Of a DNA stretch of 64,000 nt, positions 17,297-25,768 are shown one piece after another (position 1 is the stretch's first letter; every line of letters begins with the position of its first letter). Location of the stretch: NCBI RefSeq assembly GCF_963669205.1, contig NZ_OY769915.1:4066001-4130000 (forward strand), read 5' to 3'. The notes beneath the pieces were generated by a model. It searched no databases. It saw only the letters and a list, made by a program, of their open reading frames with translations, and was not told where the DNA came from. The DNA comes from an uncultured Roseibium sp. (GTDB lineage Bacteria > Pseudomonadota > Alphaproteobacteria > Rhizobiales > Stappiaceae). Position numbers and translations under genes: made by a program.

Positions 17297-18223
17297 CTAC
17301 TTCACCCCGTTCACGTTCAGATAGACCGAATAGAGCGAGCTCGTGCCGGCGATGAACAGCCGGTTGAGTTTCGGACCACCGAAACAGACATTGCCGACCA
17401 TTTCCGGAATGCGCACCTTCCCGATCAGAACGCCGTCTGCGTTGAGGCAATGAACACCGTCGGCCGCCGAACTCCAGATGCGCCCGTCCCGGTCGAGACG
17501 GAAGCCGTCGAAAATGCCGGCCGTGCAGGACGCGAACACGCCACGGTCTTCCAGCGACTTGCCGTCGCTCCCGACCTTGAATTTTTCGATATGCGCCGGT
17601 CCGTTCGCGTCATGAGTGATACCCGTGTCCGAGACGAAAAGCCATTCCTCGTCCCCGGAGAAGGCAAGACCGTTGGGTTTGAAGAAACCGTCGGCGACCA
17701 ACTCAACGGCACCGGTATCCGGGTCCACCCGGTAGACGTTGCAGCTGCCGATCTCGCTGTCCGCGCGGTCGCCCTCATAGTCCATCAGGATCCCGTAGGA
17801 CGGGTCCGTAAACCAGACGGAGCCGTCCGATTTGACGATGACATCGTTCGGGGAATTCAGCCGCTTGCCGTCCCAGTGCGAAGCAAGAACGCTGATCGAG
17901 CCGTCGTGCTCGGTTCGCGTCACGCACCGTGTCAGGTGCTCGCAGGTCACGAGCCTGCCCTGCGTGTCCACCGTGTTGCCATTGGCATTGTTGGACGGGC
18001 GTCTGAATTCCGAAACCGACCCGTCGGTTTCGTCCCAGCGCAGGATGCGGTTGTTGGGAATGTCGGACCAGACGAGGTAGCGGCCGGCCGGGAACCAGGC
18101 GGGACCTTCGGACCAGCGCGCGCCCGACCAAAGGCGCTCGACGCGCACATGGCCCACGAAACAGTCTTCAAATTCCGGTTCTATGACTTCGAAACCGGTT
18201 CCTTCCAAAACGCCAAACATCAT
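17297..18223 (-). CDS. SMP-30/gluconolactonase/LRE family protein
   Basis: 308 residues of a six-bladed propeller lactonase. The metal-site motifs are recognisable: EGPAWFPAGRYLVWSDI (first Glu), SPNDVIVKSDGSVWFTDPSYG (Asn/Asp), PNGLAFSGDEEWLFVSDT and DGFRLDRDGRIWSS (catalytic Asp). It would hydrolyse a sugar lactone to the acid. The start ATG overlaps the stop of the cytochrome b561 gene, and the lactonase is the last gene of the leftward sugar ABC operon. It therefore probably opens a lactone formed from the imported sugar. Confidence 0.88.
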   Translation of the reverse strand: MMFGVLEGTGFEVIEPEFEDCFVGHVRVERLWSGARWSEGPAWFPAGRYLVWSDIPNNRILRWDETDGSVSEFRRPSNNANGNTVDTQGRLVTCEHLTRCVTRTEHDGSISVLASHWDGKRLNSPNDVIVKSDGSVWFTDPSYGILMDYEGDRADSEIGSCNVYRVDPDTGAVELVADGFFKPNGLAFSGDEEWLFVSDTGITHDANGPAHIEKFKVGSDGKSLEDRGVFASCTAGIFDGFRLDRDGRIWSSAADGVHCLNADGVLIGKVRIPEMVGNVCFGGPKLNRLFIAGTSSLYSVYLNVNGVK

Positions 18224-18963
18224 GTTTCCCGTTGCTTATCAAATGCCTGTTGCGGGAGGTCGGGCCGCCGTGTCCCCCATCCCTGTTGTTTCATCCTGTT
18301 TCCCGGATGCCCCGGGTCAGGTCCCCAGATTGCCTGATACGTATCGACCGCGCAGCCAAGCCGCTGGAGATAGGCCGACGCGGCAATCAGAATGCCCCAC
18401 CAGCAGACAAGGCTGAGCCACATCCAGTTGGGGGCGTTTGCCGTCCAAAGACCGCTCGCGATCGCACCGATCATAAGAATGAGGGCAAGGTAACCGCAAC
18501 CCTTGTGAACGCCTTCAAAAACCAGCCGGTGCCGGGTCATATCGTAGTGATCGCCGCGCAGGGAACCGTTGGCCTGCCGGTCGGTCGGACCGCCCTTGCT
18601 TCCCCTCAGAAGTCCGGAAAATGCCTGCACCATCGCCAGCGCCAGGACAGAATAGCCGAAGAGGCGATGAATCAGGGCTGTGCCGCTGTTCTGGGAGGAC
18701 ATCAGGACAAGCGCGAGCCCGGCGGCGGACAGCACGACCACGAGCGTCTGGGAGATCCAGTGCGTGCGCCACCAGATCTTGCTGTCCAGTTCACGCGGCC
18801 AGTCCTGACCGGGCAGGACCTTGAAGAAACGCGCCATCATGATCGCCAGCGGGGCAAGTATCCCCCAGCCCAGGACCATGAACCGGGCATGCCAGGACAA
18901 GGCGACGCCGATTTCATGGGGTCTGGCCGCATCCATCGGGGATATCAGCCACTCCATCATCAT
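18220..18963 (-). CDS. cytochrome b561 domain-containing membrane protein
   Basis: 247 residues from the first of three consecutive ATGs at 18955-18963, preceded by GAAGGG and overlapping the permease stop. Five hydrophobic segments carry histidines placed for two b hemes: SWHARFMVLGWGILAPLAI, THWISQTLVVVLSAAGLAL, LIHRLFGYSVLALAMVQAFSG and FEGVHKGCGYLALILMIGA. The family carries electrons across or within the inner membrane. Its presence in a sugar transport/lactonase operon suggests it accepts electrons from a sugar-oxidising enzyme that is not encoded next to it. Confidence 0.82.
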   Translation of the reverse strand: MMMEWLISPMDAARPHEIGVALSWHARFMVLGWGILAPLAIMMARFFKVLPGQDWPRELDSKIWWRTHWISQTLVVVLSAAGLALVLMSSQNSGTALIHRLFGYSVLALAMVQAFSGLLRGSKGGPTDRQANGSLRGDHYDMTRHRLVFEGVHKGCGYLALILMIGAIASGLWTANAPNWMWLSLVCWWGILIAASAYLQRLGCAVDTYQAIWGPDPGHPGNRMKQQGWGTRRPDLPQQAFDKQRET

Positions 18964-19832
18964 CCCTTCACGGCCCCTGCCGTCATGCCGGTTATGATCT
19001 GCTTGGAGGCAACGAACGTGAACAGGATCGGCGGGATCGCCAGCAGCATGCCCGTCGCCATGATCACGCCCCAGTTGATGTCGTACTCGGTGATCGAATT
19101 CACGATCGTCACGGGCACGGTGCGTGTCGCACGTCCCGACAGGGCGTTTGCCAGAAGAAACTCGTTCCAGGCAATCCGGAATGTGAAGATCGCGGCAGCG
19201 GCAAGGCCGGGCTGGATGATCGGCAGGACGACCAGAAAGAACACCTGGAACGGATTGGCCCCGTCCATGCGCGCGGCCTCTTCGAGCTGAATCGGCACCT
19301 GCACGATGAAACTCTGAAGGATCCAGATCACGAAGGGAAGGTTCATCGCCGTGTAGATCAGGATGATGCCGGCATAGGTCTGGTCGAGGCCGTACTGGAA
19401 GGTCCAGATACCGAAGACCGGGACGAGCAGGACAGCGGGCGGAACCATGCGCATCAGCAGCGTCGTCATGGAGACGGTGCCGCGTCCCATGAACTTGAAG
19501 CGCACGAGCGCGTAGGCCGCCATGCAGCCGATGGTCAGCGTCAGCCCGGTCGAGACCAGCCCGACGATCAGCGAGTTGACCAGCGCGCGTCCGAAAGTCG
19601 GGTCGCAGTAGTCGACATGCTCCGGCTCGTACCAGAGGAAATTGCACAGCACCGTTTCGTAGTTCTTGATCGTCGGCGAGAAGAAGAAGGCGGGCACCGA
19701 GGCGTCATAGACGTCGACATTGGTCTTGAACGAGGTTGCCAGCATCAGGGCGATCGGGCCGACGCTCATCACCACAAGCGCAACGATGAGGGCATAAAAG
19801 GCCGGGTTCTGTTTTTCCGATTGCACGGACAT
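18960..19832 (-). CDS. carbohydrate ABC transporter permease, MalG/UgpE type
   Basis: 290 residues from the ATG at 19830-19832, which overlaps the stop of the partner permease (TGATG). It has six membrane segments and the EAA loop EEAARMDGANPFQVFFLVVLP characteristic of CUT1 permeases. The C-terminus (KQIITGMTAGAVKG) is typical of MalG. Function is sugar import together with the genes at 19832, 20820 and 22181. Confidence 0.92.
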   Translation of the reverse strand: MSVQSEKQNPAFYALIVALVVMSVGPIALMLATSFKTNVDVYDASVPAFFFSPTIKNYETVLCNFLWYEPEHVDYCDPTFGRALVNSLIVGLVSTGLTLTIGCMAAYALVRFKFMGRGTVSMTTLLMRMVPPAVLLVPVFGIWTFQYGLDQTYAGIILIYTAMNLPFVIWILQSFIVQVPIQLEEAARMDGANPFQVFFLVVLPIIQPGLAAAAIFTFRIAWNEFLLANALSGRATRTVPVTIVNSITEYDINWGVIMATGMLLAIPPILFTFVASKQIITGMTAGAVKG

Positions 19833-20755
19833 CAGGTGTCGTCCTTTTCGGCGGCTGCGCGTTGGCGGGCGGCACGGGCTTCCTGAACGCGGTTGTACAA
19901 GAACATTCCGATGGTCAGCGCCATCAGCAACATGAGCAGCAGGTTCGACATGGCGGCCGCTTCTCCGAGCTCCTGGAACTCCTGCGCGGTCCGGAAAATA
20001 CGAAGCGCGAGGATTTCGGTCGAAAGACCGGGGCCACCATTGGTCAGGACCAGGATCACCTCCAGCACCTTGAAGGCATCGATCAGGCGCAGCAGAAGCG
20101 TGACGATCAGGACCGGCATCATCAGGGGCAGCTTGATCATGAAGATCTTCTGCCACTCGTTGGCACCGTCGATCTCCGCGGCCTCCAGCGCCGAACGCGG
20201 CAGAGACTGCATCGCGGCAAGCGCCAGGATGAAGATGAACGGCGTCCACTGCCACACATCGGCAATCACGATCGCTATGAACGACCAGGTGCTGTCGGAG
20301 AGCCAGGGTATTCCCTCGAACCCGAAGCTCTTGAGCGTGCGGTTAAAGATGCCGACGGTCGGGTGATACATGTAGCGCCACATCAGGCCGACCACGATCG
20401 GTGCGATCATCATCGGCAGGATGAAGACGGTTCGAAGCACCGCCATTCCCTTGAGCTTCCGGTCCAGCAGCAAGGCAAGCCCGACACCCAGGATCATTTC
20501 GAGCGTCACGACGATCGCGGCGAACCGGATGGTCACCCAGAAGCTTTCGCGAAAGGCGCCGTCGTTCCACAGGTTCACATAGTTCCGAAACCCGATGAAC
20601 TCGGCCTGGCCGATCCGCTGGCTCGGGCTCCAGTCCAGGAAACTGGCATAGACCATGTATCCGATCGGATAGAGCAGCGCGAAAACCAGGATGATCCCTG
20701 CCGGCGCCAGAAACATGTATGGGGTCAGCCGATTGGCCTTGATCGCAACGCTCAT
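19832..20755 (-). CDS. carbohydrate ABC transporter permease, MalF/UgpA type
   Basis: 307 residues, six membrane segments (first PYMFLAPAGIILVFALLYPIG) and an EAA loop (LEAAEIDGANEWQKIFMIKLPLM). The N-terminal helix and periplasmic YPIGYMVYASFLDW segment are family-typical. It overlaps the next permease by TGATG, as is common for heterodimeric CUT1 pairs. Confidence 0.92.
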   Translation of the reverse strand: MSVAIKANRLTPYMFLAPAGIILVFALLYPIGYMVYASFLDWSPSQRIGQAEFIGFRNYVNLWNDGAFRESFWVTIRFAAIVVTLEMILGVGLALLLDRKLKGMAVLRTVFILPMMIAPIVVGLMWRYMYHPTVGIFNRTLKSFGFEGIPWLSDSTWSFIAIVIADVWQWTPFIFILALAAMQSLPRSALEAAEIDGANEWQKIFMIKLPLMMPVLIVTLLLRLIDAFKVLEVILVLTNGGPGLSTEILALRIFRTAQEFQELGEAAAMSNLLLMLLMALTIGMFLYNRVQEARAARQRAAAEKDDT

Positions 20756-20786
20756 TGCGGATCGCTTTCAGTGAGGATTTTTGAGA

Positions 20787-20809
20787 GCCCCGCGGCATGG
20801 CCGCGGGGC
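20787..20809 (-). terminator. strong hairpin after the sugar-binding protein gene
   Basis: A ten-pair stem (GCCCCGCGGC and GCCGCGGGGC) with a three-base loop lies 11 bases past the stop of the binding protein and before the permease genes. There is no U-tract. It most likely protects the binding-protein mRNA from 3' decay. Confidence 0.65.
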
Positions 20810-20819
20810 AGCGTCTGGG

Positions 20820-22151
20820 TTACTGGGTCCAGGTGTAGTACCCGGCATCATCCATCAGCGCCTGGGTGCGCTCGGCGACACCGTCAAGGGACTCCTGAAC
20901 CGGTGCGTCTTCCGTGATGATCTTGGAGAGTGTCGTGCCGAGATCGGCATTGATCTTGCCCCAGACCGGGATGATCGGACGCCAGTCCGGATCGGCGTTC
21001 TTGAGCGCTTCACCGAAGGTTGCCATATGCGGGAACTTTTCGTTCACGTCCGCGTCGGCATGGGTCGAATAGCGGGACGGGTTGCCGCCGGCCATGGCGA
21101 TCAGCTTATCGGCTTTCTTGCTGGTCAGCCATTGCATCAGCAGGAAGGCCGCGTCCTTGTTCTGGGCATTCTTCGGAATACCGATACCGAAGCCGCCCGT
21201 CTGGGACCCGGCTCTCACGCCGACGGGATGCGGGGCCCATTCAACCAGACCGACCACCTTGGATTTGTCGGGATTATTGACCTGACCGGCAAAGACGGTG
21301 GAATCCAGGAACATCGCCGAATTGCCCTGCAGGAAAGACGCACCCGCTTCTGCAAAACCGAAGGTCTTGGAACCTTCCGCGCCGCAATTGACGATCTTCT
21401 TCAGGGCTTCCGCTGCCTGGACGCCTTCCGCGTTGTTGACGATCGGCTTCCATTCGTCATCAAAGATCCGGCCTCCGAGCGGAGCGAGATGCAACAGGAA
21501 CGCATGACTGGCGTGGTGGCCCGAAGCCGCACGCGAGGCAAGACCGCCCATGCCGGGCTCCAGTTCCGGGATCAGGCAGACGAGTTCCAGCAGCTCCTCG
21601 TAGGTTTCCGGCACCTTCAGGTCGTGCTTGTCGAAAATGTCTTTCCGATAGCCGAGGATCGAGGTTTCAGAACCGAAGGGCAGACCGAAAAGCGAGCCGG
21701 TCGGGCCCGGAAGATAGCCCTTCTTGCCGCCGGCAACGCCGATATTGGCAACGTAGCCGTCGATGAGGTCTTCCGCTTCGTAGTTCGGATCTGCCAGTTT
21801 CGGGTTCATGAAGAAGCGCGCCAGGTTCTCCAGCTGATCGGCATAGACATAGTCGGCCTTGGAGAACACGACATAGGCGATCAGATCGTAGTCGCCGCGG
21901 TTCTTGGTCAACTCGAGCGTCTGGCGCTCACGCATTTTCAGATATTGCAACTGGTCGACTTCGACCCGGATACCGGTTTCCTTGGTGAATTCCGGCAGGA
22001 CCTTCATCACCGCATCAAAGTGCGGGTGCGCGGGGAAATTGACCACAAGCGTCTCGCCGGCAAACTCCTCGTAAGGATTGGCAAGCGCGGCGGTTGCGCC
22101 AAGCGCGAGGCCGGCAACGGCACAGACTGTCGTTTTCAGGTATTTCAGCAT
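20820..22151 (-). CDS. carbohydrate ABC transporter substrate-binding protein (CUT1, SBP_bac_1)
   Basis: 443 residues with a signal peptide (MLKYLKTTVCAVAGLALGATAALA). The mature start VVNFPAHPHFDAVMKVLPEFTKETGIRVEVDQLQ and the later LFGLPFGSETSILGYRKDIF and GGFGIGIPKNAQNKDAAFLLMQWLTSKK are typical of family-1 sugar-binding proteins. The gene order ATPase, binding protein, two permeases is read leftward from 23272. Ligand unknown; lactonase and b561 genes downstream point to an oxidisable sugar. Confidence 0.92.
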   Translation of the reverse strand: MLKYLKTTVCAVAGLALGATAALANPYEEFAGETLVVNFPAHPHFDAVMKVLPEFTKETGIRVEVDQLQYLKMRERQTLELTKNRGDYDLIAYVVFSKADYVYADQLENLARFFMNPKLADPNYEAEDLIDGYVANIGVAGGKKGYLPGPTGSLFGLPFGSETSILGYRKDIFDKHDLKVPETYEELLELVCLIPELEPGMGGLASRAASGHHASHAFLLHLAPLGGRIFDDEWKPIVNNAEGVQAAEALKKIVNCGAEGSKTFGFAEAGASFLQGNSAMFLDSTVFAGQVNNPDKSKVVGLVEWAPHPVGVRAGSQTGGFGIGIPKNAQNKDAAFLLMQWLTSKKADKLIAMAGGNPSRYSTHADADVNEKFPHMATFGEALKNADPDWRPIIPVWGKINADLGTTLSKIITEDAPVQESLDGVAERTQALMDDAGYYTWTQ

Positions 22152-22180
22152 TCATTCCTCCCTCAGAAGCAAGGTTCAGA

Positions 22181-23272
22181 TCACCTGATGGCAACCTCTG
22201 TCTCGCGGTCGAACATGTGTATGCCCTCCCTGTTGACCGCAAATCTCAGTGTTTCGCCCAGGGCAATGGGCGTTTCGGACTTGAGTTCGACCTCGACTTT
22301 CTGGCCGCCGCAGTCGCATAGGAGAACGGACTGTGCACCGATGTATTCGGAGACGATCACCTTGAGATCGATGGACTCATGATCCGGCGCGTCCGGGCTG
22401 TAGTGCAGGTCGGACGGACGGATGCCGAGGGTCATGGCGTTGGAGGACAGCGATGCGACGGCTGCCGCCTTGTCCTCCGGCAGAACCAGTTCGAAGCCGT
22501 TGCCTGAGACGAACGAGCGTCCCGAAAGATCCTGGACTTCGGCTTCCAGAAAGTTCATCGGCGGCGAGCCGAGAAAACCGGCGACGAATTTGTTCGCAGG
22601 CCGCTTGAAGAGTTCTTCCGGGGTGCCCTGCTGCTGGATGTATCCGCCATGCATGACGACGATCCTGTCACCCAGCGTCATCGCCTCGATCTGGTCATGC
22701 GTTACATAGATCATGTTTTTGCGAACCTTCTGGCGCATGAGCGCCAGCTCGGCGCGCATCTGTCCGCGCAGCTTCGCATCCAGGTTCGACAGGGGTTCGT
22801 CGAACAGGAACGTGCCCGCATCCCGCGTCAGCGCCCGCCCCATCGCAACGCGCTGCCGCTGCCCGCCGGACAGTTCGCCCGGTTTCCGGTGAAGGAAATT
22901 CGTCAGCCCGAGCATGTCGGCCACCCTGCCGACCTTCTCGTCGATTTCCTTTTTCGGACGCCGCTGAAGACGCAGTGCGAATGACATGTTCCTGGCGACA
23001 TTCATGTGCGGATAAAGCGCGTAGTCCTGAAACACCATCGCAAGGTCGCGCGCCTTCGGCTCGAGCTTGCTGACCGGTCTGTCGTCGATGAAGATCTCGC
23101 CGTCGCTGACGGTCTCCAGACCGGCGATCATGCGCAACGTGGTGGATTTTCCGCATCCGGACGGGCCGACAAGAACGGTGAATTCGTTCTCCTCCATGTC
23201 CAGATTGATGCCGTGAAGCACCTCGAAGTTCCCGTATCGCTTGACGAGGTTTTCAAGTCTGATGCGCGGCAT
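22181..23272 (-). CDS. ugpC: carbohydrate ABC transporter ATP-binding protein, UgpC/MalK type
   Basis: 363 residues from the ATG at 23270-23272, five bases after GGGAGG. Walker A GPSGCGKSTT, Q-loop VFQDYALYPHM, signature LSGGQRQRVAMGRAL, Walker B GTFLFDEPLSNLDAKLR and the switch His (VTHDQIEAM) are all intact. They are followed by the MalK-type regulatory TOBE domain (FLGSPPMNFLEAEV to the end). It is the first gene of the operon, directly downstream of a triple LacI-type operator. Confidence 0.93.
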   Translation of the reverse strand: MPRIRLENLVKRYGNFEVLHGINLDMEENEFTVLVGPSGCGKSTTLRMIAGLETVSDGEIFIDDRPVSKLEPKARDLAMVFQDYALYPHMNVARNMSFALRLQRRPKKEIDEKVGRVADMLGLTNFLHRKPGELSGGQRQRVAMGRALTRDAGTFLFDEPLSNLDAKLRGQMRAELALMRQKVRKNMIYVTHDQIEAMTLGDRIVVMHGGYIQQQGTPEELFKRPANKFVAGFLGSPPMNFLEAEVQDLSGRSFVSGNGFELVLPEDKAAAVASLSSNAMTLGIRPSDLHYSPDAPDHESIDLKVIVSEYIGAQSVLLCDCGGQKVEVELKSETPIALGETLRFAVNREGIHMFDRETEVAIR

Positions 23273-23311
23273 TTTTCCTCCCGGGGCATCGAACAACGAT
23301 GCAAGCGCTAT

Positions 23312-23370
23312 GTGACCGGTCACATTTCCAATTTGTTACCGGTCACAATATCACATGTGTTATCGGTAAC
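23312..23370. promoter_or_regulatory. three evenly spaced LacI-type operators
   Basis: Three 12-bp palindromes lie upstream of the ATPase start: GTGACCGGTCAC (23312-23323), GTTACCGGTCAC (23335-23346) and GTTATCGGTAAC (23359-23370). Their centres are 23 and 24 bp apart, about two helical turns, so bound repressor dimers would sit on one face of the DNA. The LacI gene at 23420-24451 is immediately upstream and is the likely regulator. Confidence 0.75.
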
Positions 23371-23419
23371 AAGAGAAATTTTGTTAAATTTTCAATTGAA
23401 TCGGAACCCCGCTCCCGGG

Positions 23420-24451
23420 TCAGGTGCTATCGCGGAACGACACCTCGGCGGGAACGAGGATCTGCTGTGCAGCAATGTCGCGTGACTGACCGGGAAGCAG
23501 AAGTCTTTTCAGGAGCTTGCCGGTTTCGCGTCCGATCCTGACCGGATCGACAACGACGGTTGACAGCTTGGGCACCGCGAAACGCGACACTTCGAAATTG
23601 CCGAAGCCGGCAACCGCAATGTCGTCCGGAACCTTGTAACCTTGCGAGATCAGCCGGCTCTGCACACCGAATGCGGCGATGTCGGAGACGCAGAACACGC
23701 AATCCGTATCCGGATAGTCCTGAAGGATCTGTCCGGCGGCCTCCGACCCGGCTTCGATCGTCAGGGGCGGAATACCGTACTGGACCATGCGATGGGATGA
23801 CAGACCGGCCTCGTGCATGGCCTTGAGATAGCCGTTCCGCCGGGCGGCCCCACGTGTCCAGTCGTCCTGGCCCTCCCCCAGGAAGGCGATCCGCTCGTAT
23901 CCCGACGCGATGAGCTGTTCCGTCATCTGGCGGGCCGCTTCGAAGTTGGAGAAACCGACCGTGTGTTCAATCGGGTTCTCGGGCGTTTCCCAGATCTCGA
24001 TAACGGGAACATTCGCCTCGCGCATGAGGTCAACGGTCCGCCGTGTGTGACCGTCATAAGAAAGGACGATGGCTTCCGGGCGCCGCCGAAGCATCGTCTC
24101 CAGGATCTCTTCCTCGCGTTCGGCGGAGTAGTCGGTATGCCCAAGCAGGATCTGCAAACCGATATCTTCAAGTTCTTCCGTAAGAGACTGAACCGTCAGG
24201 GCAAAGTGAAGGTTGTTTAGCGACGGAAGCAGCGTGGCGACAAAACCGGACTTGCGCGTTGTCAGACTGCCTGCCATCTGGTCGGGCACGTAATTCATAT
24301 CCCGGACCACCTTGAGGATATGTTCCCGCGTCTTCAGGGAAACGGGGCTGTCCTTCCGCAAGGCACGCGACACGGTCATGCGGGACACGCCCGCAGCCCG
24401 GGCGACATCGCGCATCGTGACCGGTCCCTGTTTCCCGCCGTCCCTTGCCAA
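23420..24451 (-). CDS. LacI family transcriptional regulator (GntR-like)
   Basis: 343 residues. The N-terminal helix-turn-helix with hinge is complete (VTMRDVARAAGVSRMTVSRALRKDSPVSLKTREHILKVVRDMNYVPD), followed by a type-1 periplasmic-binding-like effector domain (FVATLLPSLNNLHFALTVQSL, FCVSDIAAFGVQSRL, VAGFGNFEVSRFAVPKLSTV). It closely resembles the LacI protein at 32608-33624 in the effector domain, so both probably sense related sugar acids. Three operator palindromes lie just downstream of its stop, before the sugar ABC operon. Confidence 0.92.
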   Translation of the reverse strand: MARDGGKQGPVTMRDVARAAGVSRMTVSRALRKDSPVSLKTREHILKVVRDMNYVPDQMAGSLTTRKSGFVATLLPSLNNLHFALTVQSLTEELEDIGLQILLGHTDYSAEREEEILETMLRRRPEAIVLSYDGHTRRTVDLMREANVPVIEIWETPENPIEHTVGFSNFEAARQMTEQLIASGYERIAFLGEGQDDWTRGAARRNGYLKAMHEAGLSSHRMVQYGIPPLTIEAGSEAAGQILQDYPDTDCVFCVSDIAAFGVQSRLISQGYKVPDDIAVAGFGNFEVSRFAVPKLSTVVVDPVRIGRETGKLLKRLLLPGQSRDIAAQQILVPAEVSFRDST

Positions 24452-24486
24452 TTGAATTCCCCGTTCGGAGCCTTGCGCTCAAAAGA

Positions 24487-24523
24487 GTTGCGCTACCGGC
24501 GAGGAGTATACCGGTAGCGCAAC
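24487..24523. terminator. 13-bp inverted repeat between the CUT2 operon and the LacI gene
   Basis: GTTGCGCTACCGG (24487-24499) and CCGGTAGCGCAAC (24511-24523) form a perfect stem with an 11-base loop, 68 bp past the stop of the binding-protein gene and 36 bp before the LacI start. On the minus strand it is followed by TCTTTTG, so it can act as a terminator for the CUT2 operon. The embedded TACCGGTA resembles the operator core, so autoregulatory binding is an alternative. Confidence 0.6.
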
Positions 24524-24591
24524 GTTTTGCACGTCTGATCAACCCGTTAGGTCAGTTTCTGACCGGACATCCGGCAGAACGTGCGGACTTG

Positions 24592-25728
24592 CTAGCGCTC
24601 AAGCGCACCGACGCCGGAGAAACGGAAAGCCTCCGTCTGCAATGCATCGAGTTCTTCCGCGCTCAGCTGGTCATGGGCAACGGTGATCCGGCCGAGGAAG
24701 ACCAGCGGCAGCTCTTCCGCCCTGCCTTCCAGGTCCGCCTTGATGGCTTCGGCCGTCGCCGCACCGACATCATCGCCCATGCGCATCGGGGTTGCGTCCA
24801 GCTCGCCGCGGCGGATCGCGTCAAGCTCAAGGCCCGTACCGCCCCAACCGGTCGAGAAGACTTCCTTTTCCTTGCCGACCGCAATCTGCGCTTCGACGCT
24901 GCCCATCGCCATGGCGGTGTTCGCGTTGTGGATGATCGTGGCTTCCGGATAGGCCTGCAGGATCAGGCTGGTGCCTTCATAACCGCCTTCGCGCTGATAT
25001 TCGCCATAGTGTTCGTAAGCGACCTTCCAGTCACCCTTTTCCATGACGCAGTCTTTGAAGTCGCCCGAGCGCTGGTTGTCCGTGATGCCGGGGATGCCCC
25101 GGTTCATGGCCATGGTGACGCCATTGCCGAGCCGCTCGAGCATGTAGTCGCACATCACCAGGGCTCCGGCAGCCGACGAGAAGTCGAACCAGACGTCCGG
25201 CTGGTTCTTCAGGTCCTTGAGCGGCGTGTGGAACGCCCAGACATAGGTCCTGAAGTCGTCATTGCCGGCGAGCTTGTCGATGTTGTCGGCCTGGATTGCG
25301 AGTTCCGAAGGGCCGAAGATGACATAGTCGTAGATGTCACCGTCCTGCAGAACCTGGTTCGCATAGGTCGACTGGAGCGAGTGCTCGATCTGGCGGCTGG
25401 CAAATTCGGTCGTGTTGTACTCGATTCCCAGCTCTTCAAGCCGCTTGGTCATGGCAAGATAGTTGCGGGCCCAGAAATCGGACGTATCGGCAGACGGGTA
25501 GATCAGTGCGATCTCGACCGGCTTGTCCTGCGTTCCGGAGAATTTCACGCCCTCGCCACCGACAACGGCCTGCAGCGCTTCCAGCTTGCCGTCCGCGTTC
25601 ACCTCGCCCGGAACCCAGTAGTCCCGGTCGGCATGACCCGGCAATTCCTTGAGTGGCAGATTTCCCTGTGCAAGGGCACTCGTGCCGGTCAGCAACAGGA
25701 CGCAAAGTGTAGATTTCAGCAGTTTCAT
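24592..25728 (-). CDS. sugar ABC transporter substrate-binding protein (CUT2, type-1 fold)
   Basis: 378 residues from the ATG that begins MKLLKSTLCVLLLTGTSALA (signal peptide), with AGGGAGGAA upstream. The periplasmic-binding-protein-1 signatures are KPVEIALIYPSADTSDFWARNYL near the N-terminus, GVTMAMNRGIPGITDNQRSGDF at the hinge, and NTAMAMGSVEAQIAVGKE. It is less like ribose-binding protein than the one at 27811 and has an unusual 50-residue mature N-terminal extension before the first strand. Ligand unknown. Confidence 0.88.
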   Translation of the reverse strand: MKLLKSTLCVLLLTGTSALAQGNLPLKELPGHADRDYWVPGEVNADGKLEALQAVVGGEGVKFSGTQDKPVEIALIYPSADTSDFWARNYLAMTKRLEELGIEYNTTEFASRQIEHSLQSTYANQVLQDGDIYDYVIFGPSELAIQADNIDKLAGNDDFRTYVWAFHTPLKDLKNQPDVWFDFSSAAGALVMCDYMLERLGNGVTMAMNRGIPGITDNQRSGDFKDCVMEKGDWKVAYEHYGEYQREGGYEGTSLILQAYPEATIIHNANTAMAMGSVEAQIAVGKEKEVFSTGWGGTGLELDAIRRGELDATPMRMGDDVGAATAEAIKADLEGRAEELPLVFLGRITVAHDQLSAEELDALQTEAFRFSGVGALER

Positions 25729-25768
25729 CTCAAATTCCTCCCTTTGATGAAGTCCGCGATAAGGGAAC

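Noticed and set aside
18964..19647. Upstream extension of the cytochrome b561 frame by about 228 codons
   Set aside because: It runs antiphase through the MalG-type permease gene and gives an Arg-rich non-protein sequence. The real start is the ATG at 18963 coupled to the permease stop.
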